Of a stretch of 64,000 nt of DNA, positions 57,543-64,000 are shown in pieces. The notes below the pieces were generated by a model. It saw only the letters and a program-made list of their open reading frames with translations. It was not told the DNA's origin and made no database searches. The DNA comes from Kaiparowitsia sp041742695. Its GTDB lineage: Bacteria > Cyanobacteriota > Cyanobacteriia > Elainellales > Elainellaceae. The position numbers were made by a program, and so were the translations under genes. Each line of letters opens with the position of its first letter. Positions within the stretch are counted from its first letter, which is position 1. The DNA lies in contig JBGTOF010000299.1 of the NCBI GenBank assembly GCA_041742695.1, forward strand, positions 4,228 through 68,227, given 5' to 3'.

Positions 57543-58664
57543 TTATATGCCCCGAAAAAAGCGGCTAGCCGGGTTGCGCCGCTGCGACGGGCGCATGGGA
57601 ATGTCGCTCTCGTCGTAGATTTCACCCACCAGCTCTTCTAAAATATCCTCTAGCGTCACCAGTCCAACCGTGCCCCCATACTCATCCACCACGATTGCCA
57701 TGTGGATGCGGCTCTTCAGCATTTCCTTGAGCAGGTCGGCTAGGCGCTTAACGTCGGGCACGTAGATCGGCGGATCCATAGCTTCGGTGACGTTGCCGTC
57801 CGCAATCCCCTGCTGCTCTAGCAGATGCAATGCTTGAATCGCTCGTTTGAAGTTGATAATGCCAATAATTTTGTCGGGCGAGTCTTCTTGAACCGGAATG
57901 CGGGTGTGGCCGGTTTCCATACACAGATTCACCAAATCATGCAGGCTGGCTTCGTGGGCGATCGTGCGCATTTGCACACGAGGCTTGACCACGCTGCGGA
58001 CGGTGATACGGTCGAGCATCAGGGCTTTAGTTAACAGCTGCCGCCGATCGAGGTCAATCTGGCCTCGACTGCCGAGAATTTCGATCATCAACTGCAAATC
58101 TTTGAGGGACTCGCCTTGGGGTGTGACGTTGCCCTGAAACAGGCGAATAGCAAACTGGGCGATCGCCCCTAACGCCTGGGTAATGCCCACCAACCCGAGC
58201 AGTCGCGAGAGCCAATAAATGGGGCGCACCACCAGTTGAAAGATGGGAATCACATTGTTGATGGCCAGCGATTTTGGCGTGATTTCGCCAAAAATCAGCA
58301 CCAAAATCGTAATCAGCAAGGTGGCAATCAACACCGCCGTGCCACCGCCAAACCAAATGGCAAACAGATTGCTGGCGAGAATAGCCGCCATGTTATTGAC
58401 GAGGTTGTTGCCGACCAGCAGCGTGGTGATAAAGCGGGCGCGCTTCTCAAGCACCAGAGCAAACATGCCTTGCGGATCGCCCTTTTCTCGAATCAGCGAT
58501 CGCAGCTTTAAATTATCCAGCGCTGTGATTGCAGTTTCTGACCCTGAGAAAAAGGCCGATAGCCCAATCATCAGCAGCAGAACAGTCACATCGACCCAAA
58601 CCGTGCCCAAAATCGGCTGAACTTGAGCAACAGACACTGGAGCAAACCAGAATAGAGAAACCAC
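57543..58664 (-). CDS. CNNM/CorC-type hemolysin family membrane protein
   Basis: 373 residues. DUF21/CNNM transmembrane domain with about four helices (VDVTVLLLMIGLSAFFSGSE, then AITALDNLKLRSL). Two CBS domains follow (~210-345), containing MLDRITVRSVVKPRVQM and GHTRIPVQEDSPDKIIGII with end VDEYGGTVGLVTLEDILEEL. The C-terminal CorC_HlyC domain (~80 residues) found in many members is absent: the protein stops after RRNPASRFFRGI. Related proteins export Mg or other divalent metals. GTG start at 58664. It is monocistronic. Confidence 0.88.
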   Translation of the reverse strand: MVSLFWFAPVSVAQVQPILGTVWVDVTVLLLMIGLSAFFSGSETAITALDNLKLRSLIREKGDPQGMFALVLEKRARFITTLLVGNNLVNNMAAILASNLFAIWFGGGTAVLIATLLITILVLIFGEITPKSLAINNVIPIFQLVVRPIYWLSRLLGLVGITQALGAIAQFAIRLFQGNVTPQGESLKDLQLMIEILGSRGQIDLDRRQLLTKALMLDRITVRSVVKPRVQMRTIAHEASLHDLVNLCMETGHTRIPVQEDSPDKIIGIINFKRAIQALHLLEQQGIADGNVTEAMDPPIYVPDVKRLADLLKEMLKSRIHMAIVVDEYGGTVGLVTLEDILEELVGEIYDESDIPMRPSQRRNPASRFFRGI

Positions 58665-58761
58665 AGGCGTTGTTAGTGTAGTGACTTGTTGTTATCGGGA
58701 GATTTTATGATCGGGAGATTTATGGTTGGAATGATGGAAACGTAGTCGTGTTGTTGCAATC

Positions 58762-59943
58762 CTACCCTGCGGCTTTCCCGGGCGACTGCACCGCCCCATA
58801 CCACAGGGCCTCAATCTGATGGGCGATCGCCGCTGCCGCCTCTCGGTGCTGCCCCGGCTGCAGCCGCGTGGTCACATGGCCCAGCTTGCGCCCTGGTCGC
58901 GCCTCTGACTTGCCATACCAATAGACACGGGTATGGGGCAGCGCGGCAATCTGCAGCCGCAGCCCTGCATAGTCCGACTCGGCAGACTCAAACCCCAGCA
59001 GGTTGACCATCACCGCCCCCGCCGGAATCAGCGCTGTATCCCCCAGGGGTAGCCCGCAGACAGCCCGCAACTGCTGCTCAAACTGCGAGGTAGCACAGGC
59101 GTCGAGGGTATAGTGGCCTGAGTTGTGGGTGCGCGGCGCAATTTCATTCACCAGCACGGCGCCATCCGGGGTGAGAAATAGCTCGATGCCCAGAATGCCC
59201 ACATAGTCGAGCGCCGTAAGCAGGGCATAGGCGATCGCCCGCACCGATTTTGTGACCGCATCCGGCCATTCATCCAGCGCATAGACCACACGGCACACTT
59301 GGCTGTGGGGATCTTGCTGAGTTTCAACGACGGGATACACCGCAATCTCTCCGGTGGCTGAGCGAGCCGCCATGACCGCCAGCTCCCGCTCAAAGGGCAC
59401 ATGTTCTTCCAGCAGCCAAGTTTGCTCAGGCGATTCGTGCAGCCGCTGCACGAGTTCTGAGTCGGTGGCACAGATAAACGTGCCGTAGCCGTCATACCCA
59501 TGCCGCCGCGCCTTTAGCACGACTGGAAAGCCCAGCTGCGATCGCTCGTCTGCCGTGGGCTGCGACGATAGGTCTACAAATCGCGGTGTGGGCACCCGAT
59601 GAGTCCGAAAAAACGAGCGCTGGTGAAACTTATCAAGCACAGGGGCGATCGCCCCCAGACCCGGCGAAAACCGCACCCCTTGCTGCTCTAGCGGTTTCAG
59701 CGCCGCCAGATCTACAAACTCATTCTCAAAAGTAATCACATCAACCGTTTGGGCCAGTTGGGCCGTGGCGATCGCATCGGTCACCTCACCCTGCACCCAC
59801 GCCGCTGCCGAGCCCACAGCGGGGTCATCCGCCGAGGGCGTTTGCACCACCAACGTTAGCCCCAATGTGCGAGCGCTCGTCGCCAGCATCCAGGCCAACT
59901 GCCCACCGCCAATCACCCCAACGCGGTCAAGCTTTTTCTCCAT
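58762..59943 (-). CDS. purK: 5-(carboxyamino)imidazole ribonucleotide synthase
   Basis: ATP-grasp enzyme of purine synthesis making N5-CAIR from AIR, ATP and bicarbonate. 393 residues from ATG 59943 (MEKKLDRVGVIGGGQLAWML); ATG 59955 or 59967 would add 4-8 residues. VGVIGGGQLAWMLA is the N-terminal loop, then VITFENEFVDLAALK, GFPVVLKARRHGYDGYGTFI (ATP-grasp Gly-rich loop), LLEEHVPFERELAVM, and NEIAPRTHNSGHYTLDAC. All active motifs are present. Its start overlaps the psb28-2 stop by about 17 bp, implying translational coupling. Confidence 0.95.
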   Translation of the reverse strand: MEKKLDRVGVIGGGQLAWMLATSARTLGLTLVVQTPSADDPAVGSAAAWVQGEVTDAIATAQLAQTVDVITFENEFVDLAALKPLEQQGVRFSPGLGAIAPVLDKFHQRSFFRTHRVPTPRFVDLSSQPTADERSQLGFPVVLKARRHGYDGYGTFICATDSELVQRLHESPEQTWLLEEHVPFERELAVMAARSATGEIAVYPVVETQQDPHSQVCRVVYALDEWPDAVTKSVRAIAYALLTALDYVGILGIELFLTPDGAVLVNEIAPRTHNSGHYTLDACATSQFEQQLRAVCGLPLGDTALIPAGAVMVNLLGFESAESDYAGLRLQIAALPHTRVYWYGKSEARPGRKLGHVTTRLQPGQHREAAAAIAHQIEALWYGAVQSPGKAAG

Positions 59944-60295
59944 ACTCCATTCCATTTGCCTCGGCATAGCGATGCATAAATCGCATCAGCCGCTCCCAAT
60001 GTTCCTCACGATCAACCTCAAGCTTGCATTCTACCCGCTGCAGGTCATCCCCTTCGCCACCCCCAAAGACAAACTGCACCGACGACGGCTCAATGCTGAT
60101 ATCGCCTTCCTCATCGGTGAGCTTGAGGGCTTTGTTGAATTTTTGGGTAAAGCTGTTGAAGCGCTCGACGGCGTTCAGTTGCTGAAAGGCCAGCACCATG
60201 ATGCGGTTGCCCGTGGCGCGGTTGCGACGCAGGCTAATGCCCGTCAACTCTTCGGGCACACCGCTGTAAAATTCAATCGTGGGGATCACAGTCAT
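59927..60295 (-). CDS. psb28-2: Photosystem II Psb28-family protein (Psb28-2 type)
   Basis: 122 residues from ATG 60295 (MTVIPTIEFYSGVPEELTG); longer in-frame starts exist but do not fit the family. It matches Psb28: PTIEFYSGV and SLRRNRATGNRIMVLAFQQL, DEEGDISIEPSSVQFVFGGG and HWERLMRFMHRYAEANGMEY. The YAEANGMEYG end and length indicate the Psb28-2 paralogue, which joins PSII assembly intermediates (RC47/repair complexes) transiently. The purK start overlaps its stop, an unusual pairing of photosystem assembly with purine synthesis. Confidence 0.85.
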   Translation of the reverse strand: MTVIPTIEFYSGVPEELTGISLRRNRATGNRIMVLAFQQLNAVERFNSFTQKFNKALKLTDEEGDISIEPSSVQFVFGGGEGDDLQRVECKLEVDREEHWERLMRFMHRYAEANGMEYGEKA

Positions 60296-60417
60296 GGGGC
60301 AATCGTGTCCATAAATCTTGTCCATGTTAATGTCCATCCCTGGAGACATGTACATGGAACGACGCAAGGGTGTATTGCTCAGTATACAGAAGTGGCTGGT
60401 GCAGTCGGGAGGAGTCG

Positions 60418-61731
60418 GTGCTTCGTCGAGTTATCCATCACCGCATCAAGGCAGTGCTGCGGTCATGCGGCACGCGGCTGGTGGGGCGGATAGGGGCGAT
60501 CGCCCTCCTGCTCATTCTTACCGCGTTCATCATCCCGCCGTCACCGTTGGGCGCATTCAAAATTTGGGGAGCAATCGAGATGGCAGCAGCACAAAATTCC
60601 CAACCGATGGATAGACAAACATCTCCTGAGCAAGCATTCGAATGCGTCTTTACCGCCGCAGACGCTGCAGCTTGCTTTGCCGATAGTTTTTTGCGGCATG
60701 TGCCGCTAGGGCAGGTGCGGGACTTGCTGGCACGCCTGCGCCAAGACTTGGGCGAGTATCGAGGCGTGCAGCCCACCGACGAGCCGAATCGCTATCGGGT
60801 GGACTTTGAGCGGGGCTATCTGCTCGCGCGCATTCGCCTCAACCCCGTGGGGCAGATTGATTTCCTCGTGCTAGAGCCCAGCGCCCTCTCTGCCGAAGAG
60901 GCGATCGCCCAACTCCAGCACGCCAACGCCCGCACCAGCCTGCTCATCCTCAAAAATGGGGAAGAACTGGCAGCGTTAAACCCCGATGAACCGCTAGCCG
61001 TAGGCTCAACCTTTAAGCTGGCGGTGCTTGCGGCCCTGCAGCAGCAGATTGAGTCGGGCGATCGCACCTGGGATGAAGGGGTGAAACTGCGACCCGAGTG
61101 GAAAAGCCTGCCCAGCGGCATTTTGCAAGACTGGCCCGACGGCACCGTGCTAACCCTAGAGACGCTGGCCACGTTGATGATTTCTATCAGCGACAACACC
61201 GCCACCGATGCACTGATTCACCTCGTGGGGCGCAACGCCATTGAAACCTTCTCTCCCCGCAACACCCCATTCCTCACAACCCGTGAGGCCTTTGCGCTAA
61301 AAAATCCTGAAAACGCGCCCCTGCTTCAGCGCTATCGTGATGGCGACGAAGCTGAACGACGGGCACTGCTGCCTCAACTGGAAGCTGCACCCCTGACACC
61401 TGCTACCCCGTTTGGGGATGACCCTGTGGCACTAGATGTGGAATGGTTTTTCACGACGCGAGAGCTGTGTGAGCTGATGGTTGCCGTACAAGACCTGCCG
61501 CTCATGAGCGTTAATCCGGGGGTGGCAAACCCGGCAGACTGGGCTCAGGTAATCTATAAGGGCGGCAGCGAACCCGGTGTGCTTAACCTCACCAATGGGC
61601 TGCGCGATGCAGCGGGGAATCAGTTCTGTGTCTCTGCCACGTGGAATAATGCAGAAGAGCCCCTAGACGAAACCGCATTGGGCAGTTTATATGATCAGAT
61701 TCTGCTAGGTCTACATTCTGAAACCGAGTAG
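60418..61731 (+). CDS. Serine hydrolase, class A beta-lactamase-like
   Basis: 437 residues from GTG 60418, supported by GGGAGGAG 4-11 nt upstream; an in-frame GTG at 60370 is less likely. An N-terminal membrane anchor/signal (IGAIALLLILTAFIIPPSPL) is followed by ~120 residues of unique sequence and the beta-lactamase/PBP-like domain. SxxK is STFK, SDN in ISISDNTATD, and KGG in VIYKGGSEPG; all three catalytic motifs are intact. At 437 residues it is longer than a typical class A enzyme, so a penicillin-binding or cell-wall esterase/amidase role is as likely as beta-lactam hydrolysis. Monocistronic; divergent from psb28-2. Confidence 0.82.
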   Translation: MLRRVIHHRIKAVLRSCGTRLVGRIGAIALLLILTAFIIPPSPLGAFKIWGAIEMAAAQNSQPMDRQTSPEQAFECVFTAADAAACFADSFLRHVPLGQVRDLLARLRQDLGEYRGVQPTDEPNRYRVDFERGYLLARIRLNPVGQIDFLVLEPSALSAEEAIAQLQHANARTSLLILKNGEELAALNPDEPLAVGSTFKLAVLAALQQQIESGDRTWDEGVKLRPEWKSLPSGILQDWPDGTVLTLETLATLMISISDNTATDALIHLVGRNAIETFSPRNTPFLTTREAFALKNPENAPLLQRYRDGDEAERRALLPQLEAAPLTPATPFGDDPVALDVEWFFTTRELCELMVAVQDLPLMSVNPGVANPADWAQVIYKGGSEPGVLNLTNGLRDAAGNQFCVSATWNNAEEPLDETALGSLYDQILLGLHSETE

Positions 61732-61911
61732 GTGACGAGGATGTGGGCATGGGCATGGGTGCATTCAACCTAGCCTTGGATTTTTTGGGGTGGATCTTGA
61801 GCTTGACTCGTGGGGCTAGCCGCCCTCATGCCTTGCCCAACGCTGGTTAGCTCGGCTTCATCCATTGTGTAGCCCTGGTATGTTTAGCTCTATTAGTAAT
61901 GGCGATCGCCC

Positions 61912-62607
61912 GTGACTTGGTTTTCTCCGCTCAACCCCATCCCGCCCACTTGGCTACAACTGGGGGTGGCGGGTTTGTGGGTGGCGGGGGTGATTGGGCT
62001 GGCCGAGGGGCTAAATCGAGCGCGCATTAGCGAACCCGAGGTGACGCGCAAGATTGTGCATATTGGCATTGGCAATGTGGTGCTGCTGGCCTGGTGGCTG
62101 CAACTCCCGGTGTGGATGGGGGTCGGGGCATCCCTTTTGTTTGGGGTGATCACGCTGTTGTCTTACAGCTATCCCATTTTGCCGGGGGTGAATAGTGTGG
62201 GGCGGCAGAGCTACGGCACCTTTTTTTATGCCATTAGCTTTGCGTGTTTATTTGGCCTGTTTTGGCGATCGCACCCTCAGTTTGCCCTGCTGGGCATTCT
62301 CACGATGGCCTGGGGTGATGGGTTGGCTGCACTAGTGGGGCAGCGCTGGGGCAAACATCCTTATCAGCTGTGGGGCGGGCGCAAAAGTTGGGAAGGCTCG
62401 TTAACCATGGCGCTGGTGAGCTTTGCCATTGCGCTGCCAGTGCTGCTCTCAACGTTGGGATCTGGCCTGGCGGCTGGCCTAGCGGCAGTTGGGGTGGCGA
62501 TCGCCGCCACCTGTCTTGAAGTGCTCTCTAAGCTCGGAATCGATAACCTAACCGTGCCTCTGGGGAGCGCGGCGATCGCCTACGGCCTGAGTCAATGGCT
62601 CGGATAA
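61912..62607 (+). CDS. Diacylglycerol/polyprenol (phytol) kinase family protein
   Basis: 231 residues, about seven membrane helices. Signature of the CDP-alcohol/dolichol-phytol kinase family: EPEVTRKIVHIGIGNVVLLA, TMAWGDGLAALVGQRWGKHP (DGxAA active site) and GGRKSWEGSLTM. In cyanobacteria and plants such proteins (VTE5/slr1652 type) phosphorylate phytol released from chlorophyll, feeding tocopherol synthesis. GTG start, with no strong ribosome-binding site. Phytol as substrate is inferred from the lineage. Confidence 0.85.
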   Translation: MTWFSPLNPIPPTWLQLGVAGLWVAGVIGLAEGLNRARISEPEVTRKIVHIGIGNVVLLAWWLQLPVWMGVGASLLFGVITLLSYSYPILPGVNSVGRQSYGTFFYAISFACLFGLFWRSHPQFALLGILTMAWGDGLAALVGQRWGKHPYQLWGGRKSWEGSLTMALVSFAIALPVLLSTLGSGLAAGLAAVGVAIAATCLEVLSKLGIDNLTVPLGSAAIAYGLSQWLG

Positions 62608-62695
62608 CGCTAGAACATCAAGGGGCAGTAGGGTGGAAGCCTGACGGCGTAAAGGTTCCACCATGCCGCTCTAGTTCCGTGGGCTAGGGTGAGAC

Positions 62696-63298
62696 CTACG
62701 TCGTGATTGAGCGATCGAACGTGCAGGTTTGCATCAGCGCGTGCTGCAACTGCTCGCCATAGGTTTGGCTATCGGTAATGTAGGCCCCAAATCGCTCCAG
62801 ATGGGGGTTCATCATTTGTGCGTCGAAAAGGGTGAAGTGGTGCGATCGCAAATGCTCCACTAGCTTCACCATGGCCACCTTTGACCCATCGGGAATGCGA
62901 AAAAACATCGACTCACCAATAAACGCACCCCCCAGCGTTAACCCCAACACCCCGCCTGCTAGCTCATCCCCGTGCCAGGTTTCAAAACTGTGGGCAATGC
63001 CCGCTTGGTGCAGTGCCCAATAGACCTGCTTTAACTCTGATGACAGCCAAGTAGTTTTGCGGTCGGCACAGCCTTCTACAACGGCGCGAAAGTCTCGGTT
63101 GATAGCCACAGAAAAGCGATTTTGATTGAGCACACGCCGCAGCGACGTGGGATGGCGAAAGCGATCATCCAGCGGAATTAGAGTGCGCTCTCGGCTGGTA
63201 TACCAATCCAGGCGACCGCCCTGATCATCCGCCATTAAGAAATACCCCAGGGCGTAGCCGCGAACAATTGCAGCAATGTCATACTGTGTGTTATCCAT
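62696..63298 (-). CDS. aat: Leucyl/phenylalanyl-tRNA--protein transferase
   Basis: Transfers Leu/Phe from tRNA to basic N-termini in the N-degron pathway, delivering proteins to ClpS/ClpC. 200 residues. GYALGYFLMADDQGG, then WLSSELKQVYWALHQAGIAHSFETW, the active-site GGVLGLTLGGAFIGESMFFR (split) and LFDAQMMNPHLERFGAY follow the family. The length is at the short end but complete. The clpC gene is 25 kb away. Start ATG 63298. Confidence 0.95.
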   Translation of the reverse strand: MDNTQYDIAAIVRGYALGYFLMADDQGGRLDWYTSRERTLIPLDDRFRHPTSLRRVLNQNRFSVAINRDFRAVVEGCADRKTTWLSSELKQVYWALHQAGIAHSFETWHGDELAGGVLGLTLGGAFIGESMFFRIPDGSKVAMVKLVEHLRSHHFTLFDAQMMNPHLERFGAYITDSQTYGEQLQHALMQTCTFDRSITT

Positions 63299-63375
63299 CG
63301 GTCGTATGCGGGTGTCTCTTGCAAATGATGCGCTGTGTCTCTACACCCGCCAGATGTCGTGATTCTAACTGGTGA

Positions 63376-63705
63376 ATGATGGTAGACCCCATTCCCTCAA
63401 TCATGCTGCCCCCGGTTGACGATGCTCACCAGGAAGGGCTTTGGCTAGAGCATGCCCTGCGTGACTGGCTCAATCAAGAATACATCCCTGAAACGGTTAA
63501 TGATGATATTGCCCGCCGGGCGGCTCAGGTTTATACCCGTCAGCGGCTTGAAGGCGAGAACGATGTCGGTAACTTGGTCATTGCCATTGTGACAGAGATG
63601 CAGGCCTATGACTTTTCTGCCAGCTTCTATAGTGAGTTTGCGATCGCCAACGCCGTCAGCGATTTGCTGCTGTGCCGCATGGGCATCGACCCGTGCTGCC
63701 AGTAG
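63376..63705 (+). CDS. Small conserved-looking cytoplasmic protein, unknown function
   Basis: 109 residues with two possible start Met codons (63376, 63379). Helical composition: LEHALRDWLNQEYIPETVND and RRAAQVYTRQRLEGENDVGN with a C-terminal LLCRMGIDPCCQ containing a CxxxxxxCC pattern. There is no membrane segment or known domain. It faces aat divergently (77 bp). The amphipathic periodicity and codon use look coding; function unknown. Confidence 0.6.
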   Translation: MMVDPIPSIMLPPVDDAHQEGLWLEHALRDWLNQEYIPETVNDDIARRAAQVYTRQRLEGENDVGNLVIAIVTEMQAYDFSASFYSEFAIANAVSDLLLCRMGIDPCCQ

Positions 63706-64000
63706 GTGCGATCGCCCTCCGCGTCTCCCCATAAATCTCCTCTGGATTCCCTATGGATACAGGGTCAGAACTACCGCTCGTCATCCGGCACCGTGGGAGC
63801 ATTGAGCGCGGTTGAGAAGGCTTGGACTCCTCAACTACGGTCAACTGCACCTGTTTTAAGGCTTAAAAAGCAGGGTTGGCGATTTAGTATTGTTCATCAG
63901 AAACGAAAGATAATCCTAAATATGCTGTCTCCAAACCAATGCAGCTCAAGAGTTTGATACTATAAGCGTGAATCGGGCTCTTAACCTGCTTTTTAACTCC
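63706..64000. other. Window edge, no gene supported
   Basis: The frame at 63706-63957 has poor composition and no ribosome-binding site; nothing else is seen before the window ends. Confidence 0.35.

Noticed and set aside
58665..58761. 6S RNA gene, sometimes linked to purK in cyanobacteria
   Set aside because: The interval is under 100 bp, too short for 6S RNA, and the other side of purK overlaps psb28-2.
63706..63957. 83-codon plus-strand ORF at the window end
   Set aside because: Starts right after a stop codon without a ribosome-binding site and lacks protein-like features.

Overview
The window is chromosomal DNA of a cyanobacterium. The palindrome GCGATCGC (HIP1) recurs throughout. The gene content is cyanobacterial: Psb28-2, a probable Psb35-type peptide, a cyanobacterial-type Hfq, a WGxxGxxG protein, DUF3143, DUF1822, ComFB and a lysA-cdaA-uppS cluster. 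Moderate-high GC and many dispersed hairpin repeats fit a Leptolyngbya-like filamentous lineage, but genus is an inference. No phage, CRISPR array, complete insertion sequence or tRNA was recognised.

Layout. 0-9 kb: EEP-family membrane protein, ExbB/ExbD proton channel pair, threonine synthase followed by a MoaD/ThiS sulfur carrier, TPMT-like methyltransferase, LytM peptidase and Hfq, with a broken ArsA/ParA-like fragment behind hfq. 9.9-18 kb: sensor protein plus orphan PAS histidine kinase (with a small overlapping ORF), YihY, a decayed gene, a hydrolase and leuA. 18-26.6 kb: PRC-barrel and WGxxGxxG proteins, then a sigma factor - DUF1822 - CHAT/CHASE2 cluster and a PQQ sugar dehydrogenase. 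26.7-35 kb: a previously uncalled 47-aa secreted-peptide candidate with its own terminator, pentapeptide-repeat protein, DnaJ/DUF3143, uppS-cdaA-lysA, rimI. 35-50.6 kb: clpC, ComFB, beta-CASP nuclease, Psb35-like peptide, YqaE, holin-like protein, Mn catalase, dnaK/hsp20, a LuxR-type regulator and a GAF-EAL phosphodiesterase. 50.9-64 kb: pstSCAB, a two-component pair with a triple 11-bp repeat upstream, CNNM protein, purK/psb28-2, class A beta-lactamase-like hydrolase, phytol-kinase-like protein and aat.

The most interesting locus is 20.2-24.5 kb: a membrane-anchored caspase-like (CHAT) protease with an extracytoplasmic CHASE2 sensor next to its own sigma factor and a DUF1822 protein. The arrangement recalls the protease-to-sigma-factor logic of TPR-CHAT/Csx30/CASP-sigma, but here with a membrane receptor as input.

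A second theme is non-coding. Two dispersed double-hairpin repeat families (about eight and five copies) sit in intergenic DNA, often within 15 nt of a stop codon and in the orientation of the gene. One copy carries a nested 101-bp insertion with perfect 12-bp terminal inverted repeats. A separate 167-bp MITE-like element with a 9-bp direct repeat lies exactly at the stop codon of the LuxR-type gene.
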